A stretch of 64,000 bases of DNA from Rhabditophanes sp. KR3021 (lineage: Eukaryota; Nematoda; Chromadorea; Rhabditida; Alloionematidae): assembly GCA_963281155.1 (NCBI GenBank), contig CAUJLY010000006.1, forward strand, positions 1,736,001 to 1,800,000, read 5' to 3'. Both the position numbers and the translations under genes were made by a program. The notes under the pieces were generated by a model, which saw only the letters and a list, made by a program, of their open reading frames with translations, was not told the DNA's origin and did not search any database. Positions 53,109 to 64,000 of this stretch are shown one piece after another (the stretch's first letter is position 1; the number at the start of each line of letters is the position of its first letter).

Positions 53109-53639
53109 CAATCAAACCTTAATGCCCTGCACAATAAATACTACCGCCGTTGCTTTACTTACAAAGAAATGAAACTGCTGGGAGTAGATGTCTTTTTAAA
53201 GACTACTGTTGGACTTTTCACCGTTGCTGCTTGTTTCTTTGGGGTATCAATTTGTGGGTTTTACACTTCGATGTTGTCCCTTTCCCCTGCTCATACTGGA
53301 ACTCTTTCTTCGATCTCAATGACTGTGGCTATTCTAGGAAGAATTGCTACTCCTTTCATCATTGGACAGTTTAGAATCAAGGGAGAAGTCGACGAATGGA
53401 TTCCAATATTTTGGTATTCTGGAGGAATCTGGCTCATTAATTCTATCTTCTTTTCTTTCTTGAGTACTGCCAAGCCTCAAAACTGGAAGAGTGTAGCGGT
53501 TGTCAAAAAGGACAAGAAATCCAAAACCAGCAAAGGCGCCGTTGTCGACGAACATGCCGACCTTGCCTCCATTCCTCTTGCTCCAATGAGTGACTACAAA
53601 GGGTCCGTTTTGACCTTGAACATTCCAGATAACTTTTAA
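53109..53639 (+). pseudogene. Orphan C-terminal fragment of an SLC17-type MFS transporter
   Basis: The open frame contains the last membrane helices of an anion:cation symporter: TVGLFTVAACFFGVSICGFY, then SLSPAHTGTLSSISMTVAILGR, which matches the family motif P-x-x-x-G-x-L-x-G/S-I-x-x-x. Next come IPIFWYSGGIWLINSIFFSFL, AKPQNW and a Lys-rich cytoplasmic tail ending NIPDNF. Intact members have about 450-550 residues and 12 helices; here only roughly 170 residues exist. Open sequence extends upstream to about 53079, then stops, and no earlier exons are seen in the preceding 2.4 kb. It lies between two kelch pseudogene copies. It is probably a 5'-truncated remnant; an alternative is the last exon of a gene with distant or very small exons. 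Confidence 0.6.
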
Positions 53640-54011
53640 TATTTGCCATTAGTTGCTTTATCTCTCTCCTTGATTAATAATTTGCTCCTACCCACGCTTC
53701 ACTACATTTTTCGGTTCCATTACCCAAGAAAAACCCAAATATTGTTCTTTCCCAACAACACTACGCATGCCTTTTCTTTTTTATAATCAGTCATTAATTA
53801 TCTCAAAGGCAATCGCTATAATCATCACTTATTCCTAGAAATGTTACCGTTTTCAACGCTCACTTTAGTGATTTTACTTTTGCTCTAATTAGTTGCATTG
53901 ATACTAATTAATATTTAATTAACATTGTATTGCCTCTAAAAGTATTGATAATAATATTTAATTTCACACTTAAAATATTTTGAAGACATAAATTAGTCAT
54001 TTTATTACTGA
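53640..54011. other. Short non-coding stretch with a possible dead signal-peptide exon
   Basis: At about 53841 an ATG follows a TTCCTAG acceptor and encodes a hydrophobic start (MLPFSTLTLVILLLL), but a TAA comes immediately after. No functional gene can be built. Confidence 0.3.
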
Positions 54012-54173
54012 CTTGCATTTGTGGTAAAGAAATGTCAAAAAATGTGCAAACAAGTAAAAGATCATTGTCCCAAGCACATAAATTTAAACTCTTCTGCTGA
54101 TCTACAAGAAATGATTTCAAAGGCAACAGAAGAGGTACTACCTGTTCTTGAAAAGTATTTGATCATCATTTAA
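54012..54173 (+). other. Unassigned open segment, possible saposin-like terminal exon
   Basis: A 54-codon open stretch encodes a Cys- and Lys-rich helical peptide (KKCQKMCKQVKDHCPKH ... EMISKATEEVLPVLEKYL) and ends in TAA beside AATAAA. Composition and helix pattern recall saposin halves, and the single-domain saposin gene lies 350 bases downstream. No valid upstream exon was found, so it may be the end of a dead gene or of a very short secreted protein. Confidence 0.3.
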
Positions 54174-54527
54174 AATAAAGACGAACTTTGTTTTTAACAT
54201 CCGTTTCCTGCATTTTCAAGGACCGACACAACAGTCTATCGCAGAAAATTAGTATTCCCATGCTCTTTTCTGAGTTTAAACCGTGATTGATAAGGAGCTG
54301 GTTCTCCTGATGCAAGTATAACATGACGACAAGGAATCATTTGGGTCGCGTGTCATGATTATTTACTCTTATCTCTAAATGCACCCTTCGATAACACCAA
54401 CCCAGTCAATATTTAAAAGAAAAAGATTTATGTTTGTATTCAGGCATCAGTTATCATAGTTGATTTGTGCTCAATCATTGCTATCCTTATTTTATAAACA
54501 TCTATTATCTGAACACTTAAAAGAATT

Positions 54528-54949
54528 ATGGCCAAATCAAGTCTATTTTATGTTATTTGCTTATTTGTTACATTGGCATGGCTTGAAACAAGTGGAATTG
54601 TTGTTGCCCCTCCCAGGAAAACAAATAGCCATCTGAGTGATATGGGATGTGATGTTTGTGCTCACTCAGTCGCTTTATGTACTTCCAATTATGATAGTTC
54701 CTATGTAAGTTTTTTTAATAGCATTAAAATTGAATTACTTATTTTGTTTAGAGCAACATCAAACAACAAATGAATAATTTTTGCCTAAAGTATGGTGATT
54801 ACACTTTTACTTGTTTGTCATTTGTGGAAATCGATTTAAAGGAAATCTATACGGATGCCCATAATCCAAATATTCTTCCAAACAACGTTTGCCTTCGCCT
54901 TGGTCTTTGTAATGGTCCCACAAATGCTTGGGGACTCGGTCTCAATTAA
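54528..54949 (+). CDS. Secreted single-domain saposin-like protein
   Basis: Exon 54528-54704 (signal peptide MAKSSLFYVICLFVTLAWLETSG) joins exon 54752-54949 in phase 0 across a 47-base intron, 124 residues. The mature part is one saposin-B module: MGCDVCAHSVALC, NNFCLKYGDYTFTC, and VCLRLGLCNGP. Cys order and spacing fit the fold, with one extra Cys in the first helix. Nematode proteins of this kind (spp/caenopore type) bind or permeabilise membranes, often as gut antibacterial effectors. That role is inference. It is flanked by kelch pseudogene copies and the transporter fragment. Confidence 0.82.
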
Positions 54950-55265
54950 TTAATTACAAACAAAAAGGTGAACATAATATTTAATACCAGTTTTTATCAA
55001 TGTCGCTAAATAAAGATTCTAGAAATTAAATCGGATACATTTTATAGTTTATTAAAGCAAATCGTATTAATATACACCAAATCAATGTAATATTATGAAT
55101 AAAAATAACACTTCTAAAAGATTTAATTAATCAAATACACAAAATGATAACCTCAAATCTAACATCTCCAATAATGGATCTGGACTTATAAAAAATGCCA
55201 TTTCTTAAGTTTTGATCTAAATAATAAATATTTAATTTTTTTGTTTCAATAATTCCATTTTAAGA

Positions 55266-56070
55266 TATCTAAATTATTAAATTAGGGATGTTACTTAATT
55301 TGTTAGATTTATAATCTCCGACTGCATAAATAATTCCATCAACAATAATAGAATCATGGTGAGCCATTTTCCCTAGTAACCGCGGTCTATTCATCCAAGT
55401 CATTTTTTGAAGTTCGAAACTGCAATATGAAATGATGACCACTAATTATTTAACAATATCAATTGATGTATCAAACTTCAATGAAAATCTTTTACAATTG
55501 TTAATTTCCCTATTATTTTATGACTTACGCAAAATCATTTTGGAATAACTACTTTTGAAACACTACTACCAACCGTATATTTTCTCAAACCTCTTGAGTC
55601 AACAAAATGTTGTCGATTTCGGTAATGGATAAATATTTTGATTTTGTTTAACACATTCATGTATTGTAATATGATCAACTTTGATATAACCAATTTGAAA
55701 AACTAAATCTCGCCAATCTGATTTTATGTCTACACTGAAGATATCCATAATAAATGCTAAAACCAGCCGACTTCAAATTGTTTATATCCAATTTAGGCGA
55801 AAGAGTATGCTTTGTGAAATCGTTTAATAATAAACTTGCTTTGCTAGTATGTTTAATGAACAAATCATAAAAATACGTGGATTGCCCAGATAGAATCATT
55901 CTCGAAACCTCAATAGATCCATCACTGAATGCTAATTGATAAATCATTTCTTAATATCTTGAAAAAATGGTATTGGTGTGTAAGAATAAAAAATGGTTAA
56001 TTGAGAGAATCGGAATGTTTTTAAGTGAGAATATTTACCACCAATTGTTGTTTTTTATTACTAGATAAGA
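55266..56070 (-). pseudogene. BTB-kelch pseudogene, copy 3 (inverted duplicate of copy 1)
   Basis: On the minus strand the BTB-like segment is intact for 90 codons from 55947 (MIYQLAFSDGSIEVSRMILS) to 55675, without the frameshift seen in copy 1. It then shifts frame. After the same acceptor (catattgcag) comes one kelch blade, KMTWMNRPRLLGK...IIVDGIIYAVGDY, then a stop. The match to 13170-13974 runs through exons and intron alike, about 97% by eye. It is less decayed than copy 1 but still lacks most kelch blades. Confidence 0.75.
55266..56070 (-). repeat. Inverted segmental duplication, arm B
   Basis: Partner of 13170-13974. Both ends are abrupt, and the copies are separated by 41.3 kb in opposite orientation. 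Confidence 0.85.
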
Positions 56071-56921
56071 TTTGCAAACAGATGTAGATATTTTTAAATC
56101 ATAATTTGTTGTACATGTTCCTTAATTGATCAAATACCTATTTACACACCCTTTTTAATTTTTACAAATTAACTCTCCTTAAATTAACAATTCTTTTTTA
56201 ATTATTAGAAGATCAAAACCCAATAAAATCTACTTGCCCGAACCACTTAACCCAACTTAACCAAACATAAACTTTAATTGCCTCCAATAAAACTAAATAA
56301 AATGAGGCAAAAAACAAATCCAGGCTATATTTGAGATCACCTTCCAATCCAATAAATCTAATGAGAATCAAACAAAATTTCCCAGCATGGATTCCTTGTA
56401 GACAAGGTTCGAACAAATTTTCACAGTCTTTTTAGTCGTAGGTGTGAGGGCGAAAAGACCATCACATTGGTGGCAGAACAAATACAGTGGCACGTGTGAG
56501 AAAGGTAAATGGGTTGAAGGGTACTTTTGACACCATCCATAAACTTACCACCAATTACTACCTTCACAATCCTAGTCAGGAATATAAAAAGTGACAAAAA
56601 CATTTTGACTACTCAACCATAAAAGTTTATAATGTTGCGCACCATTCACGGGCATATATTAAAATAAAAGACAATTTAAATGAATTACTTGGAGGAAAGA
56701 ATTATTAAATAATGCTCTCTTCAACAAATATAATTTAAAACAAAAAAGCGCACAATTTAATATATTAAAAGGTCGTTGTTGCACGATACGGATATGAAAG
56801 ATATAACATTTTGATAACGATATAAATAAGGGTTGATTTTGTGTGCGCTTGGTGAAATTGTTCGGTTATTGTTAGTATATGATTTATCCTAATTATTTTA
56901 AAGTCTTATCTTTGTTGGTAT
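56071..56921. other. Intergenic DNA
   Basis: AT-rich. A minus-strand open stretch (56603-56421) starts MFLSLFIFLTRIVK and contains Cys residues, but no partner exon is evident, so it is not called as a gene. Confidence 0.4.
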
Positions 56922-59546
56922 TTAAAATAATTTTCTAATTTGAGTTGAAATTTTTGAGATAGCCGTCTTTACAAAGGACTTTTCCTTGACGTCTCTCAGG
57001 ATTTTGTATAACTTCTTGGCTTTTGTTTCAAATTCATCTTGGGATCTTCTTTTGATGACGGCTAGATGTTCAGTAATTTGGTTGCCTAAACAAAATCAAA
57101 CGATTAAAATTTGAACATTGAACAGTTAAGACCATTATCTGTGGGTTATGTCACTTTATTTTTGGTTAATTTTAATTTAGTATCGTTACTTAACTAATTG
57201 CCCTCATAGAGCTATTAATTGTTGAGGTTTATTGTAGCTGAGCGTGTATGTGTCGGTACTAGCTAAGATATATTGCGGTTTAGGGTAAAATCATAAAACA
57301 AAAACAAATTCCTGGTGTTGGATGATCTGAGATTAATACCTTACTTAATCCTATAATTGCTGCTACCATATTTTCTTAGCCACAAACTTTTTTAAAAGAA
57401 TCAAAGTATATACCGAGTATTTTAAAGCTTGCCACACTGTTTTGGACAACAATGGCAAAGTTTCTTATAATACCGCTACGGATCACCATTTTCAGTTGTA
57501 TAATCTAATCAAAATAAGAAGCGTTTCAACCAAACCATGCAATTAACAAAACTTAATTATACACCTAACTTATATTAGTTGATGCCTTTCTACTATAAAC
57601 GTAATAATACCCCAAAATATACCCTTACAATGATGCAATCACCCAGTACCGCGATTACCTTAACTCAAAGCGTTTAAATCAGTTCACAAAACAACTCAAA
57701 CAACCTCCCCTCAACTGCCTTCAAACTTCGTTTTTATGACAGGTAGTAGGCAAGTGGGTTGTTATTAAGTATTGCCTAATAATTTGATTAAACCTCTTCC
57801 ATATTCAAACTCAAAGAAAACAAAGGTAACATGCATTCTATTTAATTGGATGTAGTTGTTGCGTTTGTACTTTTGGAGGAAATGTGAAATTTGATTCTTT
57901 GTAGAGATGTCAGATGGGGACAAAACATATTTAACTCAAATAAATGAAAGCGCCTTTTTGTCCTCATTAAATCAAATAAAGGAGTGATCGGTAAAATAAG
58001 TAGGAAACACTCAAATTTCAAATTAAATTACCTTACTCGTTAGGTAATAACAAATCCTTTTTAAAGTAGTTAAAAGCGATTGTAAATGTCAGCTACAATT
58101 TTAAAAGTAGTCTATCTAAGAAATCAAATGATTTGTAATTGTAAAAATTAGGGCTAATTTATTGGTTGTCAAACAAATTAAAGTTGTTAAGATACATATA
58201 TCTATTAACACTCCCTAAACACGTGTCGATCAAAAAGCAGCAGCAAGCCAGGTTGAAAGAAGTAGACGAAGTGGTGCCGACAATGAGCGAGAAAAGACTT
58301 TTCGAATGTAAAAAAGCAGTTGGTTCTAGTATTATTATCTATTAAAAAAGTGTTGAAAGCTGCTATTAATTGCTTTGAAGCAAACGACCCTATAATAGGC
58401 CAGTTATAACTACTAAATAGTGGTACATGTCACAAAGATGAAGGTATAAAGCGGTATTTGTCTTTGAATGCTTGCCATACAGCATGCTATGAAAATGACT
58501 ACTTACGACGAGTTAATTTGACTTCAAGCAAGGGTCATTATCACTTTGGGATAGTTTATATTTTTAAGTTTCATTTTAAAAGACTTACCAAAAATGATAG
58601 TATTCCTTTCCCAAGACTTGTCATCACTGTAACAATTCAGATAAACTACATGAGGGATGCGAAGAAGGTCCTCAACGGCAAGTTGCGCTTTAGAAACCTT
58701 TTTGGATCTTTTTTCTCTAGCAAAAGACAAAATTCGAATGACCATCATCGAATAGATTTGTGGTTCTTTGTCCTTAACATTGCTAATCTCAGCTGTTGTC
58801 TGTCTCTTTAGATCCAAATCGTCACAAATCTTCTCTGTGATATTCATGAAATTTGTTTCGTCGTCATTGAAGTCGGAATAAGAATCACTTCCGTAACATT
58901 CATCAGGCGAAACGGAATCTTCGGAACTAGTGTCCTTGAAAAGAACAAAACTTTCTCCAGAGTAAGGGGACTTGTACTTCATTTGATGGTTGACGTAATC
59001 GGCCGACTTTTGCCTACTGTTACTACTATTGTCGTTTTCTTTGCCACTATACAGGTAAGGCAATATTTGCTTGTACTTGAGAGGCTTGGGTGGCACAGGT
59101 GGTAGCGGTTTCAAAACGGGAATCTCGGGTTTGAATTGTTTAGGAGCAAAGTTCACGTAGGTGTTGTTTAAATCAATTCCAGAAAGGACTTTTGTACAAG
59201 GTTTCTCCCGATATTTTGATTGACATCCATTGCAAAGTGGGGGTTCCACAGTTGCTTTTGCTGGAATTCGGGGTCTTTTGACGGGGAGGGTATCAATATA
59301 GTATTGTTTTTCATCGTATCTTCGTTTGGCTGGGACCTTGACGTGGTCGTAGATAGAATACTCAGGAGACGCTGGAAGATACCTATTGTTGTGTCTGTAG
59401 GGAACTATCTTTGGAGCTACCGAACTAGCTTCCGACTCGTGATCACTAAATAAATAAGAAGACAATTCAGAAGTTAGGCCGGACGAATATGATACAGATC
59501 TACCACATGAAGACGAGTAGTCATAATCGGCAATTTGATGTTTCAT
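56922..59546 (-). CDS. Unrecognised, mostly disordered 373-residue protein
   Basis: Exon 59546-58589 joins a distant exon 57085-56922 in phase 1, with GGTAAGT donor and GTTTAG acceptor; the join gives IIFG|NQITEHL and ends at TAA. The N-terminal two thirds is low-complexity (Ser/Tyr start, basic KRPRIPAK, a CNGCQSKY Cys pair, Pro-rich PVLKPLPPVPPKPL, acidic Ser stretch EDSVSPDE). The C-terminal third is ordered-looking: ILSFAREKRSKKVSKAQLAVEDLL, then a helix rich in Lys and Glu encoded by the last exon. No family is recognised. The Pro-rich run could be an SH3 ligand. The ATG lies 9 bases after a TCTTTCCAG acceptor. The 1.5 kb intron is far longer than the window's typical ~45-60 bases. Confidence 0.75.
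57086..58588 (-). other. 1.5 kb intron of the 56922-59546 gene
   Basis: Bounded by GTAAGT (58588) and TTTAG (57086). AT-rich, no nested ORF or RNA gene recognised. Confidence 0.65.
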
Positions 59547-62500
59547 TATTAAAGTCTGGAAAGATGAATGAATATTAAGAAGCAAATTAAACGCGCACTA
59601 GACTGTTGCAAAAGCTCGAATGGTTTAGAAGAGGAGTTAGTAATATTATATAGGCAAACTTTATCAGATTCAAATGGCATAAACACATGTTGAAGAATGT
59701 AAAATAAATAGTTAAGGACATTCCGCCAAACCATCACCTGTCTTTTTATTACATATACTAATCAAAAGTTTATGAATGTGTAATAAAAGTTTTGACAACA
59801 TGTTTTTTAACACGAGATCAAAGGTGCTTGGATGATCTTAATAAGTTTGAAAAGATAATTGGTAAAGATAACCTCAAATGGAAGAAGAATCAGTCGCAGA
59901 GGTATCTTTTGATGAATTGGCTATGAATAGAATGGTGGATTGGAGAATGTACATTTAAATATATATAGTGATATAAATATTAGAGGAAGTTAAGGAGGAT
60001 CAGGACACGCCTGCAATTTAGTAGGACCTAATTTATGTATATTATGAGATGATATGTCAACGATGGCGTTTTATAAGTAGCACCGAAACACTTGAACAAA
60101 CCTAGTGTACAAAACAAAAGGTAAACTCAAAGGGAGGAGACAAACTTTTTTGACAAATTGGGGTTAAGGAACTTGGAGTGAAGAGTGTAATTTGCAAATT
60201 GAGGCGCTTCTATAAACTTTTTTTAAACAACTTCATCCACTTCCTAACCATATTAAAAAGATGGGCAGGGTCAGAGATCGGAAATGATAAGAAGGATTGA
60301 ACATAGTGGAAATGTAACAAGATATGGCACATTACCTTAAAAAGCATATTGAATTCAAATATTTTTTGCCTAAACAATCTCAATAAAGGAGAGAAAGCAT
60401 ATTTGTGGGGGAAAAGTCTGTTGCCATGTAAATAAACCCCAAAATTTGAATATTACGGGTCAGTACTAATAGAGGGTAATTAATGAGTCAAATGGTACGA
60501 CACGTTTTTGAGATTAAATTATACTTAAAGCCACCTGATGTTGCAATATCTATTTTTAGTTCTTTTATGGTATAGACTCGTTTGGTGACAACAATATATT
60601 TAATTACATTCCTCTCAATTCAAATTATATCAAATGGCGGCATGTCTTAGAAGTGTGCAGGATAGATGGCTAATTGCAACATATTCATACCAATCTATAC
60701 AATAGATATGGGTAATTACAAAAGTTCAAAACATTTTAATGGTGGACGGGTGGCTCCAGTTGGTAACTTTTGAAAGAAAAAAGATAACTGCTCATATTCT
60801 TCCACCAAACTTTTGAAATAAACATAATTAATGGTAATAGAAAATAAAAACGAGTGTGGTATTTTAAAAAAGGAAGAATTTTAATAAATTACGATAAGTG
60901 AACAAACAATGAACGAATATATCATTTCAACCAACTTTTTGCATTCAATTTAGGTTAGGATTGAGAAGATTTTAAAATTGATGCTTTTGAGAATATTGTT
61001 TTAGACTTAAAGATGTAATTTGCGTGTTTTTGGCCGAACAAAGAAGTCTTTGTTTTGTGGTGAAAAATCGTACAAGGTGGTCGTCTGCACCGTTTAAAAG
61101 AAATATCAAGAAAGAAAGTTTGTTCCCTTTGAGTTATGATTTATCAAAAGAAATAATAAATTAAGTGAACAAATAAATTAAGGAAAGGCTGGATTGAAGA
61201 CACAATCAACAGTTAGGGACATGGTTGATTATTATTTAAACAGGTGTGATTCAACTAGTTGTCCTTTGACTTTAAGTGAAGTGTTTAAATTTTTCGAAAG
61301 CTGCTTGTGTTGATGTTTACATTAATGAGTAATAATCACCTACATACACAAACCTCAACCCACTTCATTCACTTCCGGCCATCTGTCCTTTTTTGGACCT
61401 AAATTTGGTTTGATTGTCCTCAGATGTGGTTTCTTTTAAAAAGGCAAGATTGGCAACAGGTTCAACAAACGAAACAAATATAGGAACTAAAATGAAAGAC
61501 TTATCAAACTTGTTCTGGTAACTAAATGACAAGGTGTGCCACAACTAAATAAACAAAGCGCAAAAGTTTAAAGATAAATTACGAAATTAAGCAACTCATA
61601 GGTTGTGGTGCCGAAACGTTACAGTGTCTTTGTTACGACATTTACAATAATATGGAAGAGAGGTCTGTGGATAAGAAGTAATCATTACAAAGAGTCGTAC
61701 AAATGTTAGGTTTGTGCAAAAATACTTGCGTAGTCGTTTTTTGTTCTTGAATAAACAAATCCAATTCGATTATATTGTCAGAAGAAGTGTGATAGAATCT
61801 ATTAGAAGAGGAGTTGGTGTTAATGTATTAGGAGTCAAAGTATACAAAAGTGATTAATTGCTTTAATTAACCATTAGTAGATATATTTGGTTAGTATTAA
61901 TTTTTGGGAAATTCGTTTTTGTATATGTTACATTTTATTACTGAACCATTAATTTATTTCCAAGTACTTTATAAATCATCCTATAAATTACAAAATACAC
62001 AAACTGGCTTTTTTGCGATTAATGCAATTGAATGGCCTGAAGATGGTATTTGAATGGGCTACTCAAATTTAATGGATATCCTTAACCTGTAAACAAATCT
62101 CAAGCAACATAAATTGTTGAGGTCACATATTGGCAATAAAAAGTGTACAAGTATTTAGTAAAGTACTTGTGGGATATAAGATTACTGGCGAAGTTGGCTC
62201 AAAACATTAGATAATCTACTCAAAGCCATCTGAATTGTCAGTGAAGCAGAACTTAATAAGTGGCCACCATATTGACCAGTGTAATTTATAATTTCTTCTT
62301 ATTGTTTATTGTTTTGGATTCAAAGTCATTTTGCATGAGTAAGTACATAAAGGTAAGGCGATCAAATGATTATACTTTGTGCATGAGTTAGCATAGTTCT
62401 CTTTTACATTATGATAAGTACTGTATTAAAGGCAAAGATTTAATCAAACTTTACAAAATTCCATGTAAATGATCACAATAATTGAGTGTTGCGTACATCA

Positions 62501-64000
62501 AAATGTAGTGGTATAAGAAAGTGCAATAACAGTTAGCGGATCAACGATACTAAAAACAATTTAACGGAGATCTATTAGATGTTGTTTTGGTTTGTTAGTA
62601 TGGGAATGTAAAGGATAAATATAGGAGAAAAATTTATAATTAAGTATCAGAATATGTAGTATCACGATTAGTGACTTTTTTCCTCGAATAAGATGAGAAT
62701 TTTTTGATAGATATGGTGTTAGGTGAAAGTCAACCTTAGTTAGTTGGATTGCTCACGTTGATGCCTTCTTGGCGTCATTAAAATTGCCAAATTGTAGAGG
62801 TATTTATTATGAAATGGAAAGGATACACATTTATGGACATTTTTACGCATTTCTCATTAATATTCTTTCTTTACCTATAACAAAACCTCTATCCCTATGC
62901 CTTAGCAGATGGTTTTGCTTCATAAAAAAATACTTTCTTCCGTAATGTAGATCGTTAAATTTAACGATTATCAAGAATTATTGCTACAAATTTTTACGAC
63001 TTACTGAGTCCAAAAAAGGTTGATCATCATATGGAATATATGTAGATGAGTGTTACATTTTCTTATAACAAAAAGACAAAAAACATTAGGAATTAGTTTA
63101 AGGGCGATTAATTTTAAATTTACGCATAATGATCTCTTTGCTCAATAAGGAATGAATGGATGGAAGAAGATGTTTTTTAAAGGATTAAAAAAATTAGTGG
63201 GGTAAGTTTTGCCTCCCCTGGTCAATTAATATTTTTGAATGAGTAAATGTGAGTGGATGTAAGATGATTAGAGGAAATTAGGTTGAAGATAATGTATTGC
63301 AATAAATGACTTAGTCAACATTTTTATTTAAATTAATAAAAAGATCAAAAAATGCATTTTTTAGAGAAAAGAGAGGATGTAAAGTTCTAAATGGTTAAAT
63401 TAACCTTACTTAGAAAGATTCTTTTTATATATATGTCAAACTTAAGGTCTAGTGTGCTATCATGAACGATAAAGTGGCATGTGTTTGAAAGATTTACCTT
63501 TTAAAGTGACAGCATAGTGACATTTCTGTATATAAGAGTCCTGATTTTATCAGCTAAGTTTATTTAAACTTAGTATTAGTTGTCTGATTTAATTATTTGT
63601 AGACGGTCTCTCTCTCCAATATCCAAAACAATAATCAGACAATGTTAAATGATTAACACTTGTCAATTTGAATGTTTATGTGCTGAATTGTGTCTAAGTC
63701 AAAGATAACTAGTTAAGTTTTTGAATAAACAGTTTATGCAAATGTCATAATTAATTAATTTACATGATAATAAAGGTTCATATTAGTTGTTTGCCTCAAG
63801 TATGGTCATTGCTTTAATTAACAAGTCCTTGCATTTTTAAAAAGTATTCTGAAAGTTGGGATCGGCAAGTAGAAAGAAAAGAGTAGTTGAGCTTAGAAAG
63901 ATTAGCGGAAATGTTTGAACCAACAGTTTAAGTTGGCACCCGTTTAATCATATGGTAATTTTCACACCTCTGCCACAAAGCTAATTATTAAAAGGTTGTG
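59547..64000. other. Gene-poor right end
   Basis: 4.4 kb upstream of the 59546 start. AT-rich; no supported ORF, RNA gene or repeat. A 27-codon ORF at 59879 (MEEESVAEV...) with a GTATCT donor-like site is too short to call. The segment probably holds promoter or regulatory DNA. Confidence 0.45.

Noticed and set aside
56390..56420. GTTCGAAC palindrome resembling a T-loop or operator
   Set aside because: Isolated motif with no supporting structure; expected by chance at this scale.
56421..56603. Minus-strand ORF starting MFLSLFIF, resembling a signal peptide with Cys residues
   Set aside because: Ends without a partner exon, and its middle looks random; too weak to call a secreted peptide gene.
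59879..59962. Short acidic ORF (MEEESVAEV...)
   Set aside because: Only 27 codons, with no acceptor-ATG module and no recognisable continuation.

Overview
This is a eukaryotic window: AT-rich, mostly unoccupied DNA holding about 20 gene models, most of them split by introns of only about 40-115 bases (GT..AG). Many start codons lie a few bases after a TTTTAG- or TATAG-type splice acceptor with no obvious partner donor upstream, which suggests spliced-leader trans-splicing. Together with the protein set (patched-related transporter, secreted saposin-domain proteins, SEFIR cytokine receptor, exc-7-like ELAV protein, bcc-1-like Bicaudal-C), this points to an invertebrate, most likely a nematode. 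The species cannot be read from the sequence. Nothing prokaryotic, viral or transposase-like was seen.

Layout. 1-1437 (-): 5' half of an ELAV/Hu RNA-binding protein, running off the left edge. 7655-10710 (-): complete patched-related (PTR) membrane protein. 12463-12843 (+): unrecognised ORF. About 13170-14225 (+): decayed BTB-kelch pseudogene. 15259-16446 (+): soluble inorganic pyrophosphatase, converging tail to tail on a four-domain prosaposin-like gene (16581-18270, -). 19683-20904 (-) and 21576-22220 (+): two unrecognised genes, head to head. 22467-24012 (-): selenium-binding protein/methanethiol oxidase. 25148-25925 (+): secreted Cys-rich protein. 27254-29924 (+): Bicaudal-C. 30144-30479 (-): DPM3, head to head with ribosomal protein S23 (30719-31238, +). 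32417-34545 (+): fatty acid transport protein/very-long-chain acyl-CoA synthetase. 35968-39809 (-): large RCC1-repeat protein with an apparent one-base frameshift.

39810-45288 has no supported gene. 45289-48239 (+): IL-17-receptor-like SEFIR protein. 48967-49600 (-): GPI-anchored Ly6-like protein. 50143-50643 (+): unrecognised small protein. 52440-56070 is a debris zone: two inverted BTB-kelch pseudogene copies, an orphan 3' piece of an SLC17-type transporter and a single-domain saposin gene. 56922-59546 (-): unrecognised, largely disordered protein with a 1.5 kb intron. 59547-64000 shows no supported gene.

The genes do not form one pathway. Recognisable groupings are the saposin family (two loci), cell-surface or secreted proteins (PTR, SEFIR receptor, Ly6-like, Cys-rich protein), RNA regulators (ELAV, BicC), and a likely shared promoter between DPM3 and RPS23. 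The strongest items for a second look are the four-domain saposin model, the near-identical inverted kelch pseudogenes 41 kb apart, the orphan transporter fragment, the frameshift in the RCC1 gene, and several exons and genes that only appear when splicing is followed by hand.
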